64,000 nucleotides of DNA from Epithemia pelagica (GCA_946965045.2 OX337233.1:3720001-3784000), one strand, 5' to 3'. Numbered from the stretch's first letter, positions 1-9,112 are shown. Made by a program: numbers and translations. The notes: generated by a model not told the origin, from the letters alone.

Positions 1-121
1 AAAATCTATTTTTTTAAAATGGTTCCATGGAACCGTGCGTTCCGAAACACACGTGTATCATAACGAACGACGACGAAACAATTGAGAGAGAAATAGGAAT
101 AAAAAACACCACACAAGACAA
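1..121. repeat. Direct repeat, copy 1 of about 120 bp
   Basis: This segment recurs almost exactly at 198-317. The only difference I see is one base in an A run (six A versus five near the end). It starts in an A/T-rich stretch, contains the palindromic GGTTCCATGGAACC, and ends near ACACAAGACA. It may continue beyond the window edge, so a larger tandem unit of about 197 bp is possible. No coding function is supported. Confidence 0.85.
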
Positions 122-197
122 GACTGTTTCCACTAGAAAAAGCGTTCCACCCACATTGCTCTTCTCTAGAGAGTAGACACCATGGTAATAACAAACG

Positions 198-317
198 AAA
201 ATCTATTTTTTTAAAATGGTTCCATGGAACCGTGCGTTCCGAAACACACGTGTATCATAACGAACGACGACGAAACAATTGAGAGAGAAATAGGAATAAA
301 AACACCACACAAGACAA
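198..317. repeat. Direct repeat, copy 2 of about 120 bp
   Basis: Second copy of the 1-121 repeat, offset 197 bp. The 76 bp between the copies are unique. The stretch 318-631 holds no gene I can support; it is the 3' flank of the minus-strand gene that ends at 632. Confidence 0.85.
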
Positions 318-631
318 ACCACAGTCCCATTCCGGGCGTTCATCTTGTTCCATTCCGGTTGGAACGAATGGGTGGTGACACAATATAGTATAGAACAACC
401 GTCCAATTCGGTGCAATAGACAAACATCATCATCATAAGAGTATTCTCTCGTCTTGAGCGGAGGAGAAAAAGTAACAGTTTTGGAATAGTCAGAAAACGA
501 AAACACAGAGCGACGCGTAGGTCGCACACTTGAAATTTTTTGGGAAAGCGGGTGAAAAGTGAAATCTCGTGGTACTTGTGTAGTTGGGTGGGTATAATTC
601 TCGTGGTAGAATAGATAGCAGTAGTGGTCCC

Positions 632-2436
632 TTAGGTGCGCGACAGGAACTGACTCGAGTCTTCGGCCCCGGACAATTTGAGAATGGAGGCCAAGTCATC
701 AGCAAAGTCTCCAAAGAGGCTTTCGCCTTCGCTCCAGGTCGAGGCCCGCATGCGATGGTCCGCCGTTGTCGGCTCCAGGGGCGCCAGGAGCGCTGGTTCT
801 TCCTGATCAAAGCTCGAAACGCGAAAGACATCGGCCAATCCGGGTGTCGTCGTCAACGGGGCGTCTTCCCGGACGGCGCCAAAGTTGGAGGCAAACCGGT
901 CAATGCCAAATTCATCCGCCGTCTGGGACATGGGGGGCAAGGATGTCGCCGACGACGTCCGGGCGCGATTTCCCAGAGAGGAAACGACCGAACGTTGCGG
1001 CAACAACGACGAAGATGGCGGAAGCACATCGGACGAAAAGGCGCGTTCTCGTCCTACAGCAGATGGCAAAGCCTGCGATTGCGAAAACATGGTATCCGAA
1101 GAAAAGGCACGATCTCGGGGCGGCAAGACACCCGTACCGCTGGCTTCCGAAAAGGTTCGTTCGCGCACTTCCAGATCCATCATAGGAGACATGGTGGTCG
1201 CTCGGCGTCGATTTTCCTCCAATTCACTCGAGTAATTCACTGGATTGCTGCTCGTGGGAGCCATCAAATACACATCCGAGGGAAGACCACCAGCCTTGGG
1301 ACCCGATCCTCCATTGCCAATACTCAAGGTTTCCCAATTTTCGGAGCGAGGGTCCGATGAGTGCCAGCCTGGATCGTTTCGAGGACGAAATCCAGCCAGA
1401 GCTGGAGATACGGATCGGACTACCGGTGGTTGTTGCACTCGAGGGGCAGGAGCTACAGGAGGTTCCGAGAGCGTTCGTCCAACCGAGCCTCCCAGCTCGA
1501 CTCCCGGGGACGGAGCATGGCGGCGCGGCGCACTGCCATTCTTGCTGGCAGCCTCCGCTTGCAACCGTGCCTTGGTCATTTCCTTCAATTCTTGCACCGT
1601 GAGACCATGAGGAAGTTTGGATTTCTGTTGGGGTTTATTATTAACATTCGGAATCGTCGCGAGAGATGGATCCGTGGAAAATTGATTGGAATGAACCGGA
1701 ACGGAACGTCCTCCTCCATGCCCTTGACCAGAACTGCGTTCATAGGAATAGGGATCGACCGCCGCCGGAGGGGGAGGAGCTGCCGGTCCGTAAGATGGTG
1801 GAGGAGGAATCCGCTGTTGCGAATACAAATGCGGTGTAGAAGAAGGAGGATTCGGTCGAACAGTGGACGGACGCGTAGGAGGAGCATTGGTCCTTGTGGC
1901 TCGGGTCGGCGCCGGGGCCAAGACGACCGGATGAGCATGGTATCCTGGAGCCGAAGATGTGGCCTTTGGAGTATTCGTAGGGCCTCCACGATTGTTCTGT
2001 CGACTTTGCTCTTGCGCCAACCGCAGGGCCGTTTGTTTCTTTAAATCCTGCAAGAACAATACAATCAAAGAAAGATTGAGAACCCGAAAAGGACTTCTGA
2101 CAACATCGTCCCTAAAATCCCATCGTGATGCGGCCACACCGTCATTTGCAAGAGTCATCCAAACTCAAGGGCCATTGTCCAAACGAAACAGGCAATTGTG
2201 ATAATTACAGGGCAATACTGAAAATGTCATAGGGACATGTCCTGTGTACACAAAATTGGAATCCAACGGTCTTTGTCAACGGTAGAAAGGCTCGTTCGTC
2301 TTACCTCCATGGTGATTCCTTTTTGACGGCTGAATCGTTCCGCTCGTTTCGATTGCGATGGCTTCGTTTTGTTCGGTGTCGTCGATGTAGTGGGTTGAGG
2401 CACAGCCCCAACCCGAGACGACGGCCAATATGGCAT
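632..2436 (-). CDS. Hypothetical Pro/Ser-rich protein, two exons
   Basis: Function not recognised. Exon 1 is 2305-2436 (44 codons from the ATG at 2436). A 257-bp intron (2048-2304) runs from GTAAGA to TTGCAG, and exon 2 is 632-2047. Splicing is in phase 0 and replaces a run of intron-encoded hydrophobic residues with a continuous charged segment (…KGITME-DLKKQTALRLAQEQ…), giving about 515 residues. Most of the protein is low complexity (Pro, Ser, Thr, Gly). Two parts look structured: the short charged segment at the exon junction and a helix-like block LTVQELKEMTKARLQAEA near residue 195. The C-terminal third has repeated RERAFSSD / RDRAFSSD motifs that could be phosphorylation sites. I think the LTVQELKEMTKARLQ helix recurs in other diatom proteins, but that is from memory. 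A large open frame on the opposite strand is a shadow of this gene. Confidence 0.75.
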
Positions 2437-2780
2437 GGTGATCACAACAACCAGAGACAAGTACACACAACTGGGACGACACACACCACGAGACAAGAAC
2501 ACACACCAAAATCATTGGCCACACACCACACAAAAAGTACGACACCCAACTCTGTGCTTTTTTGGTGCGTTTGGCGGCGGTAGAGACAAATTTTTTGTGT
2601 GTAGCGTGCGGGTAACGCGAAGCCGGGTTGTTCTGTAGGGGCAATGTGTAGGTTCCGTCGTCCGCTCCGTGTCCGAGTGGAGTTGTGTGTGTTTGATGGC
2701 GAGCCGCGATCGAAAAGGAAACGAATGGAGATGGGAGTCATGCTGTATAGAAAGAACAGTACAGCCCAGGCTCGAGCGTT

Positions 2781-2788
2781 TGACGTCA
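2781..2788. promoter_or_regulatory. CRE-like TGACGTCA palindrome
   Basis: A perfect 8-bp bZIP/CREB-type palindrome lies between two divergently transcribed genes. TGACGT-type motifs are known to act in CO2/cAMP-responsive promoters of Phaeodactylum. A functional role here is only inferred, and single occurrences can arise by chance. Confidence 0.35.
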
Positions 2789-3030
2789 CGAGTGGGAGAG
2801 AAGTTTCGACCGCGCATGCCCAGTCCCGCTTGGTCGTGTTCGTTGATCGCCGCCCTTTTCGTCCACGATTCATTCCCTCAAAGAAACCTCAAAAAAGGCG
2901 TTGACGTGCCGTTACAATTGGAATAAGATACTCCACATGTCGTTCGTGTCCGTCTGTCCGTCCGACACAGACAGAGTCAGTCCCATGTCCCATCAGTACG
3001 ACTTCATTTTTTGATGTCACTCCAAAGTCT

Positions 3031-3060
3031 GAGTTAGTCCTGTTTCGTCATGACTCGTCG
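3031..3060. repeat. Shared 5' block of the kelch paralogues, copy 1
   Basis: The block begins GAGTTAGTCCTGTTTCGTCA and continues into ATGACTCG. It is found again, with one substitution near its end, at 6369-6397 upstream of the second kelch gene. The sequence just before the two start codons is also alike (GACATTGT.GAAGCATGTCC). The duplication that made the two kelch genes therefore included the promoter region. Confidence 0.8.
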
Positions 3061-3189
3061 GAAGATCGGCGACCAAAAAAATGGACCGACCTCAAGGCGA
3101 GGTTTTCCTGCAACCATGGTGTCAAATCGTTCCACGCTGAAGTAGACGAGATATATACCGCGTGGTGTCGCTACTGACATTGTCGAAGC

Positions 3190-4665
3190 ATGTCCATTCG
3201 AACACGTTCCGCCGTCACATTAGTTGCTCGGCTTCAAGAGTTGCGACAGGAAGAGGAGGAGATATTGGCGGAACTCCGACAACGAGCTGCCGAAAACGAG
3301 CCCGAGAATGGAGCCGGAGACGAGGAGACGACGGAAGCGCATGAACCCATGCAGCTCGAAGAAAAACCCAACTTTGACCGGTTCCGAGTAGCAGAAGGAG
3401 GAAATCAACACACCATGTCGGGCCATGCGCGACAAGCTGAGCTCTGCGGACTGACTTTTGTGGACAACCAGGAAGAACCCCACTGGCAGGTCACAGACTG
3501 GCCTCCGCTGCCGTTTGAGTCGAGGGCGATACACGCATCCGTGGTGGTGAATGACCCCGGCGGCCACAATAGCAAGACTGGCAGGACAACTGTCGTAGTA
3601 CTCTCGTCTACCCATGAATCCAATATGGTTCATGTTTTACACGTGGATGATATGACCCAGAATTTATGCTGGCGCGTCGGACCAAGCATGAACCAAACAA
3701 GACTGTTTCTCGCTGCCGTGATCTGTCGTGGCTATGTGTATGCCGTAGGTGGTAAGTTCGATACCATTGAACGCATTGGAATTCAAGACTTGCTTGGGAA
3801 TTCCTCCAAGAGTAGTAGTCCTACAAACAACAAACGACGTGGCTGGATGACGTTGGAGTGTCGCTTGTCGGAAAAACGATTGGGCTGCTCGGCTACTGTT
3901 GTAAAGGAACGATTTATCGTGGTGGCGGGTGGTTGCTTTGAGATGTCGACTCTTGCGTCAATCGATATTTTGGATACGGCGGCATCCACGAATAGTGGCA
4001 GTGGCGTCGTCGTTCGGGCCGGGCCACCCATGAATGTTGGTCGATCTCATTTTGGAATGGAAGTGATTGGGTCACGTCTCTTTGCCGTCTCTGGCATTGG
4101 AGATGATGAAATGGAGTTGAGCTCGGTTGAGTACCTGGAATTGGATGATTGGGTGCTGGAAGGACCAGGAGGAGGGCCACAACACAGCATAGTCATCTCC
4201 CCCTCCAACAAGGTATCTTCCTGCTGGACCAACACGTGGAAGATTCACCCACAGTTGGCTCTGGACACTCCTCGAGGTTACTTTGGTATGGTCCGAGTAG
4301 GATCTTGTCTCGTGGTGGTTGGCGGGGACAGCGGCACACTGGACGGGTTGCGTTCGGTGCTAGTTCTCGACACACATGACAACGTGGTATGTCGGCTTCC
4401 GGAAATGATTGAGGAACGGGATGGTTGTACCTTGGTGGCCCTTTCCACTACTGGCATTGTCGCGATTGGTGGTTCCGACGATGGAACATGTGAACGACTG
4501 CCATTGGTCGACCAAAAATCAGTCTGTTTTGCTCGGTGCCTGGCACTCGGGATGCCCCCCCCGGTTCTAAAGAAACCACACTTGTTTGTGCGCGTGTCGG
4601 TGTGTGCAAGTTGCGATTCGACACGAACCTATTTTGGATCAGTAGTAGTAGAGTCGATCCCATGA
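3190..4665 (+). CDS. Kelch-repeat protein (copy 1)
   Basis: A 491-residue protein likely to fold as a kelch beta-propeller and act as a protein-interaction scaffold; partners are unknown. The N-terminus (VARLQELRQEEEEILAELRQ, about residues 10-32) is a predicted coiled coil, followed by an acidic linker. From about residue 100 it carries repeats with hydrophobic-GG cores: YVYAVGG, FIVVAGG, RLFAVSG, CLVVVGG and GIVAIGG, each followed by a strand ending near a Trp, Leu or Asp. There is no signal peptide, BTB or F-box motif. The paralogue at 13000-14280 is very similar but ends about 35 residues earlier. Here a run of eight C at 4555-4562 carries the frame past the paralogue's stop into sequence matching its 3' flank, so the true C-terminus may be near 4570. 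The ATG at 3190 is conserved in the paralogue. Confidence 0.85.
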   Translation: MSIRTRSAVTLVARLQELRQEEEEILAELRQRAAENEPENGAGDEETTEAHEPMQLEEKPNFDRFRVAEGGNQHTMSGHARQAELCGLTFVDNQEEPHWQVTDWPPLPFESRAIHASVVVNDPGGHNSKTGRTTVVVLSSTHESNMVHVLHVDDMTQNLCWRVGPSMNQTRLFLAAVICRGYVYAVGGKFDTIERIGIQDLLGNSSKSSSPTNNKRRGWMTLECRLSEKRLGCSATVVKERFIVVAGGCFEMSTLASIDILDTAASTNSGSGVVVRAGPPMNVGRSHFGMEVIGSRLFAVSGIGDDEMELSSVEYLELDDWVLEGPGGGPQHSIVISPSNKVSSCWTNTWKIHPQLALDTPRGYFGMVRVGSCLVVVGGDSGTLDGLRSVLVLDTHDNVVCRLPEMIEERDGCTLVALSTTGIVAIGGSDDGTCERLPLVDQKSVCFARCLALGMPPPVLKKPHLFVRVSVCASCDSTRTYFGSVVVESIP

Positions 4666-4800
4666 AAGAATGCATCGCCGATTTGTTTTGTGTGCATTGC
4701 AATGTCATTGCAATGGTGCTGTTTGGAGAACCACCTAATAGATAGGTACTACCTAGGAAGTCTTCTTTCCTCGCGCTTATGTGCCATGGAATGTGCTCCA
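4540..4800 (+). repeat. 3'-flank repeat unit of the kelch genes, copy 1
   Basis: This segment (from near GGCACTCGGGA through the GAAAGAATGC box and TAGGTACTACCTA to GGAAGTCTTCTTT) is homologous to the several degenerate units downstream of the second kelch gene at 14255-15060. In copy 1 it partly overlaps the annotated C-terminus, which supports the view that the extra 35 residues are 3'-UTR sequence. Confidence 0.7.
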
Positions 4801-4919
4801 AACAATGCTCCCTCTTCTCGTCCTTTTGGAAAGGTGTGTAGACGTGGGCGATCCATCCGTACCAAAGAGTTTCGTTCTCGATTACCTATACGACGGTGTA
4901 GAGCCTCCAGCTGATGTTG

Positions 4920-4922
<3 letters not shown>

Positions 4923-4952
<30 letters not shown>
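4923..4952. repeat. (CT)n microsatellite
   Basis: About 15 CT units in the gap after kelch copy 1. The rest of 4666-5140 shows no supportable gene. Confidence 0.95.
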
Positions 4953-4956
<4 letters not shown>

Positions 4957-5140
4957 AACTAGGGTTCCACAGCGAACTGGACCAAGTGGCTCAAGAAGAA
5001 CAACCAAGAGAATATCTTTCGAGACACGGTGTGTCCTCAATCATTCATTCATTTGCTCGGCCAAGGAATACCAAAGTTAACAAGTTAACCTTCTTTTGAA
5101 AGTTTGGACCCAAACAGGCACCTGTAATGGCCCCATCAGT

Positions 5141-5560
5141 GCATGACATTCAACGTGTTTCGGAAGATATTACGGAATCAGCAAACTTGGCATTCGCTTC
5201 ACAGACTTTCACTCTCCCAGTTCTCCACACAAGTACGGACCCAATGCTCCTTCGAGTGGCCAGATAAACATTAATATGAACTCGCACCCTGCTATTCATA
5301 GAGCAATACTGGATGCTCTTCATGTCCGACACACCATGCTATCTGAGGTTCCAGACATGTCCTTCCCTCATGGATACTGTGAGTCCGAATATGACAAGAA
5401 CTCTCCTCGGAGTGCCATCATCGAGCCCGTATTTGAAACATTCCTGCAAGATGTACCACTTGTCGGTATCGTCAACGTCGAATTTCAAGGCCACGAAGAC
5501 TTGCACGACACCAGATACAACTGCCTTGCTCAAAGAGCGCATTTCGCGACGTTTGCCTGA
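5141..5560 (+). pseudogene. Coding-like fragment, unidentified
   Basis: This frame is open for about 139 codons, and its composition is protein-like rather than low complexity (for example YYGISKLGIRFTDFHSP, then SAIIEPVFETFLQDVPLVGI and VNVEFQGHEDLHD). It has no ATG until 5276 and ends at a stop at 5558-5560. The next stretch appears to continue in another frame (RRLPDTTERKMEQ, ending near 5606). The pattern of an xPVFE segment, LVGIVxxxF and a later LPDTT resembles the extracellular regions of diatom receptor-type nucleotide cyclases, but this is a memory-based inference. It could be a relic or an intron-containing gene I cannot resolve. Confidence 0.3.
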
Positions 5561-5841
5561 TACGACGGAGAGGAAGATGGAGCAAGCCACTGCGATTACA
5601 CGTTGATTGTATATCCCAGCACATGATTTGAATCCATCAGCCATACCTGTTCGCCTCCGTTGTGGTGGTCGTCTTTGCCGTGACATGTTCCGTGTTTGCA
5701 ACATATGACTATGGTTCATCGACGACAAAACAATGTTGTGTGAACCCGGACAAAAGAACCACCGCCGTTGTCGATTCTCTATTTCCCAGATCTTTTGGGG
5801 ATCGATTGATTGCCAAAAAATGAAAAGGCCGAAAGAAAGCA

Positions 5842-6492
5842 TCAGAAGCGAAACGACAAACTTGAGGCATTCCTGAGCCCAGGCGACTTTAGAAAAGAAG
5901 CACAGGTTGAATCGGACCCAATCGCAGACTTGTTGTTGTTGTTGGCCTTGGTGTCACTTGTATCGTTGGTGGAATTCCCTTGTTGCAGCTTCATCATGTA
6001 GTCTCGCGCATCCAACAAGTGTTGCAACAACAGGGGTCGTTCTTGGGTGGGACAGAGCAAAGTGGCTTGTCCAGTAATGGCTTGTTGCTGCATGCGTTGA
6101 AAGGAGCAAGGTTGCCAAGGCCAATTGCAACTTGTCCCAATCCGAAGAACCATCAGGAATACGCGATTCATTGTGATGATGATGAGGATGATACCAATGA
6201 GGATGAGAGAACGACCAGAGAGGACTTCCAGGAATGAATAAATGTTGGAATGGTGGGAGACGACGACCACCACAACAAAAATGAGAGCGTGTGTGGGGTT
6301 GTCATTGGTCAAGACCACCCCCCCCCCATTATACACGACACCCGCAAAAGAGGGGCGGATCGATGTGTGAGTTAGTCCTGTTTCGTCATGACTCGGCGGA
6401 TAAGGGGTCGCATCTTTTATATCGCACGCCATGCGCATGGCTCGCGATCGTCTTACAGTTTGGAATAATGGGAATAGGATCCGAACACACAA
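5842..6492 (-). other. Weak minus-strand ORF with one hydrophobic segment
   Basis: An open frame of up to 216 codons contains one strongly hydrophobic stretch (SLILIGIILIIITMNRVFLM) followed by a Gln/Asn-rich tail. Its first third overlaps the duplicated kelch promoter block at 6369-6397, which argues against the full length. A shorter product starting at the internal Met in the hydrophobic stretch is possible. No family is recognised. The stretch 5607-6595 otherwise holds nothing I can name. Confidence 0.2.
6369..6397. repeat. Shared 5' block of the kelch paralogues, copy 2
   Basis: Copy of 3031-3060, about 200 bp upstream of the second kelch start codon. It is part of the duplicated promoter region. 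Confidence 0.8.
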
Positions 6493-6595
6493 GGCGAGGA
6501 TGTCCGTGACACATCATTTGCCATGGCTGTGAAGCAGACGATACAATAGACGATATAAACTTACCAAGTGGTGTCCCCATTGACATTGTGGAAGC

Positions 6596-6693
6596 ATGTC
6601 CATTCAAACACGTTCCACCGCCACCTTGGTTGCTCGGCTTCAAGAGTTGCGAGGGGAAGAGGAGGAGATAGTGGCGGAACTCCGACAACGAGC
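6596..6693 (+). pseudogene. Kelch gene copy 2, 5' fragment cut off by a retrotransposon
   Basis: The ATG at 6596 opens the same coiled-coil N-terminus as kelch copy 1 (MSIQTRSTATLVARLQELRG and onward, 32 complete codons plus two bases). The frame then runs into the 5' LTR at 6694. Read onward, it makes a 111-residue chimeric ORF ending at a stop inside the LTR (6931). Removing the element and one copy of the target duplication joins this fragment in frame to 13005, for a predicted ancestral protein of 457 residues. The gene is disrupted unless the insertion is heterozygous. Confidence 0.9.
6689..6693 (+). repeat. Target-site duplication CGAGC (left)
   Basis: CGAGC directly precedes TGTTGG at the 5' end of the element and is repeated directly after the CAACA 3' end at 13000-13004. 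A 5-bp duplication is the normal Ty1/copia integration footprint. Confidence 0.95.
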
Positions 6694-6992
6694 TGTTGGA
6701 AATAATGAGCAAGAAAGAAAACACTGCGACGCGGGAACGCCTGGCGAAGCAAGACCAAAGACAATGAAAGCAAGACCAAAGACAATGAAGAATACTATGG
6801 AGAACAAAGCAAGCAGGACGAGCTCCGCACGCGTGACGTTCGCTGACGTAGTCAGAAGAGGCAAGGCGAACAAATCGCCAACAAATGAACCTAGAGCTCA
6901 TTCTTTGGAAACAATCAAGCCAGTAAATTAGAATCAATTTCGACTTTACAGTATAGTGGACAAAGCTGACGGCTGCACCATTATACTCAACA
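6694..6992 (+). repeat. 5' LTR of element 1 (299 bp)
   Basis: Begins TGTTGGAAATAATG and ends ATACTCAACA. Matches 12701-12999 over its whole length by eye. It includes a duplicated 15-bp stretch (GCAAGACCAAAGACA, twice) and two TGACGT sites. Confidence 0.97.
6834..6849 (+). promoter_or_regulatory. Two TGACGT (CRE-like) sites in the LTR, 10 bp apart
   Basis: TGACGT occurs at 6834-6839 and 6844-6849, one helical turn apart and in the same orientation. The same pair is in the 3' LTR at 12841-12846 and 12851-12856. bZIP proteins bind this motif in diatom promoters, so this may be the LTR enhancer; that is inference. Confidence 0.45.
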
Positions 6993-7044
6993 TTGTTTCC
7001 AAAGAAATAGCAGTTTTTTTCTCCTTTCAAAGCTTTCTATTTTC

Positions 7045-7731
7045 ATGAACACCGCCCCTACGGTAAGAAACCTACAAGAAATCGACGAACTCATTCAAGA
7101 ACTTGCCGAACTGAGTGTTCGCCAGCAAGAGATTATCCGAAGGCTCAAGGACCTACGAGATCCACCGTCGGTGCCCGTGGCCACCGTGCCCGTGGCAAGA
7201 GTTCAACCCAGCGGATACGAAACAGGAGACAGCGAAGACGAAGAGGAAGCGTCCGAGGAACGCACCGGAACTTTCAAGACGAGTCGGGAATCGGCCTCAA
7301 GTGCGAGTATTGCCAGTTCCACGGTTGAAGTTGTCGGTACTTTCTCCCCCAAGTCAGGCAATCAGGTGATCTACACTCCAGCCGAGAGAACTGCACTACA
7401 ATCCGGCTGTACTCTGTGGACGTCCGAAGTCACAGGGAAGCGATATATCATACACCCCAGACGACGTAAATTCTGCGTAGGTGATATCGTCAAGGTCGTG
7501 AACCCAGCCTCACGTTTTTCCAACCGTGCACCGACGATCCGCGACGGAACAGGAGTTGTGGCTAAGGTGTGCGACAAACAAGTGGTCATCCACACCGACA
7601 GCGGCTACGACCTAAGACGAGGACAAGGCAACGTCCGCTATCTATCTGCCCAACGAGATGAGCAGTACGCAAGGGTCCAGCCCGTCAAACCCGGGCGGCG
7701 CCCAATCTACGCCCGGTACCACGCCGCCTAA
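7045..7731 (+). CDS. Element 1 extra ORF upstream of gag, KOW/SH3-like domain
   Basis: A 228-residue ORF whose ATG lies 53 bp after the 5' LTR, ahead of gag. Residues about 6-38 form a Leu/Ile/Glu-rich predicted coiled coil (LQEIDELIQELAELSV…). Residues about 45-110 are acidic and Ser/Thr-rich. Residues about 110-200 form a compact domain: FCVGDIVKVVNPASRF, then GTGVVAKVCDKQVVIHTDSG, then a terminal Arg and NVRYL. The order GD-x-V-x-V, GTGVV, V-x-I-x-T/D-x-G, NVR resembles KOW/Tudor-type SH3 barrels. The ORF overlaps the gag start by 74 nt in a different frame, so Gag could be made by leaky scanning or by a +1 frameshift fusing the two. Such an ORF is not standard in copia elements. A nucleic-acid or chromatin role is inference. 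Confidence 0.75.
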   Translation: MNTAPTVRNLQEIDELIQELAELSVRQQEIIRRLKDLRDPPSVPVATVPVARVQPSGYETGDSEDEEEASEERTGTFKTSRESASSASIASSTVEVVGTFSPKSGNQVIYTPAERTALQSGCTLWTSEVTGKRYIIHPRRRKFCVGDIVKVVNPASRFSNRAPTIRDGTGVVAKVCDKQVVIHTDSGYDLRRGQGNVRYLSAQRDEQYARVQPVKPGRRPIYARYHAA

Positions 7732-9112
7732 TGATGGTGGAACTTCCAGTCCGAATCAAGGCAATCAAGGACGAGGACGAAGAGGAGGACGAGGACGTGG
7801 ACGTGGTGGACGAGGAGGACGTGGTGGGCGCGGTGGTTATGCTACCAACCCCAGCACGTTCAAAGGAAACACTGATGACATGAACGGTCATGTCTTTCAA
7901 GTTTTTTATGAGTGTAATGATAAGCAACAGTTTACCCGGACAATTGAAGCTTTAGAAGAATATTTTGCGAAGAATCTGAAGCACGCAGGAGACATGACCA
8001 CTCTCACGAGAGAATTGAAGAACCCAACGATCAAGGAGCCACCGGATTTGCCAGAAGAAGAAACCAGTCGGCTCAAGATTGCGATTTTTGAAAAGAAGGT
8101 TGCCGCGTACGTCACGCGTTGCGACATCCTCGAGAGCAATTTGCAAGCGGCCTATGCAGTTATTTGGGGCCAGTGCAGTGAGGCCATGAAGGCCAAACTC
8201 CAAGGCCTCGAAAAATACAATTCTGCTCGGGACGGATGTGATTGTGGTTGGTTGTTGACTCAAATCAAAGCCATTCGACATAAATTCGAAGAGAAGCGAT
8301 ACGGGTACGCGTCACTCAATGATGCGTACACAAACTTTTATATGCATCGACAACAAGCAGAAGAGAGCCTCGCCGATTACCTTCACCAATTCAAAGAAAA
8401 CATTGACGTTTTGGAGCATTATGGTGGCTCGGTTGGAATTGACAAAGGTTCCCAAGAATTGGTGGAGAAGTATTTGGACCCCGACGAGTCCATCTCCTCC
8501 GATGAGAAGAAACGAGTCAGTCGCGAGCGTGCTCTTGCCATCCAGTTTCTCAAAGGTGCTGATCGAAAAAGATTTGGCAATCTGTTGATTGAGTTGGAGA
8601 ACCAATTCACCAGGGGCACAGACCAATACCCCCCTGATCTGACCTCCGCTTATGGCATGCTGGTCAGCTATCGCGGTCCGAAGCAGCCATCCAACCCCTC
8701 TCAGTCCCCCGGAACACCAAGTTTGATTCCTGCTGGTGGTGGTGGCGGTTTACAATTCGCCCAAACGGCGTCCCCCGTTCCTGGTTTGGATGGTATCCTT
8801 CATGAGGCCATCACGTGCTTCCATTGCCAAGGACCCGGCCATTATGCGAGTCAGTGCCCATTGCGTGGTGGTGATAATGGTGCTTCCAATAGTGCCGGTG
8901 GCAACTCGGGTGTCACTATGCTCCAACAGCATGATCCTTCCCCCCCCCCCCACAATACAATTTTACGTTCGCCATTGTTGATTGTTGCTTTTCGCAGCCA
9001 CCACACCATTCCATCCCCGACACCTGGGTTCTGCTCGATAGTCAGTCGACTATTTCGGTTTTTCGGAATGCTTCCCTCCTTTCCAACATTCGCTCGTCGA
9101 TGCACCCTTTAA
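7658..9112 (+). CDS. gag: Element 1 Gag with zinc knuckle
   Basis: Structural nucleocapsid protein of the copia element. The N-terminus is Pro/Ser/Gly-rich, followed by an RGG box (about residues 38-62). A helical gag core comes next, with YGSLNDAY/ADYLHQFKEN-type blocks, then a CCHC zinc knuckle (CFHCQGPGHYASQC) near residue 390. Homology to Gag-Pol stops at the C12 run at 8940-8951. After it this frame encodes about 54 residues of spurious sequence, while the protease continues in the -1 frame. The start at 7658 lies inside the upstream ORF. Confidence 0.88.
   Translation: MSSTQGSSPSNPGGAQSTPGTTPPNDGGTSSPNQGNQGRGRRGGRGRGRGGRGGRGGRGGYATNPSTFKGNTDDMNGHVFQVFYECNDKQQFTRTIEALEEYFAKNLKHAGDMTTLTRELKNPTIKEPPDLPEEETSRLKIAIFEKKVAAYVTRCDILESNLQAAYAVIWGQCSEAMKAKLQGLEKYNSARDGCDCGWLLTQIKAIRHKFEEKRYGYASLNDAYTNFYMHRQQAEESLADYLHQFKENIDVLEHYGGSVGIDKGSQELVEKYLDPDESISSDEKKRVSRERALAIQFLKGADRKRFGNLLIELENQFTRGTDQYPPDLTSAYGMLVSYRGPKQPSNPSQSPGTPSLIPAGGGGGLQFAQTASPVPGLDGILHEAITCFHCQGPGHYASQCPLRGGDNGASNSAGGNSGVTMLQQHDPSPPPHNTILRSPLLIVAFRSHHTIPSPTPGFCSIVSRLFRFFGMLPSFPTFARRCTL
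8940..8951 (+). other. C12 homopolymer at the gag-protease frame change
   Basis: Twelve C in a row. The gag frame enters and the protease frame leaves shifted by -1. It could be a slippery site for programmed -1 frameshifting, a length mutation, or a read error. Confidence 0.7.

Larger units (their letters stand above)
2437..3189. other. Intergenic region between divergent genes
   Basis: This is the shared upstream region of the minus-strand gene ending at 2436 and the kelch gene starting at 3190. It holds a TGACGTCA palindrome at 2781-2788 and a 30-bp block at 3031-3060 that recurs upstream of the second kelch gene (6369-6397). No credible gene is seen. Confidence 0.6.

Noticed and set aside
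584-1360. 258-codon plus-strand frame
   Set aside because: Antisense to exon 2 of the minus-strand Pro/Ser-rich gene; composition is that of a reversed low-complexity region.
5339-5842. 167-codon minus-strand frame
   Set aside because: Overlaps the more protein-like plus-strand fragment at 5141-5560 and shows no motif.
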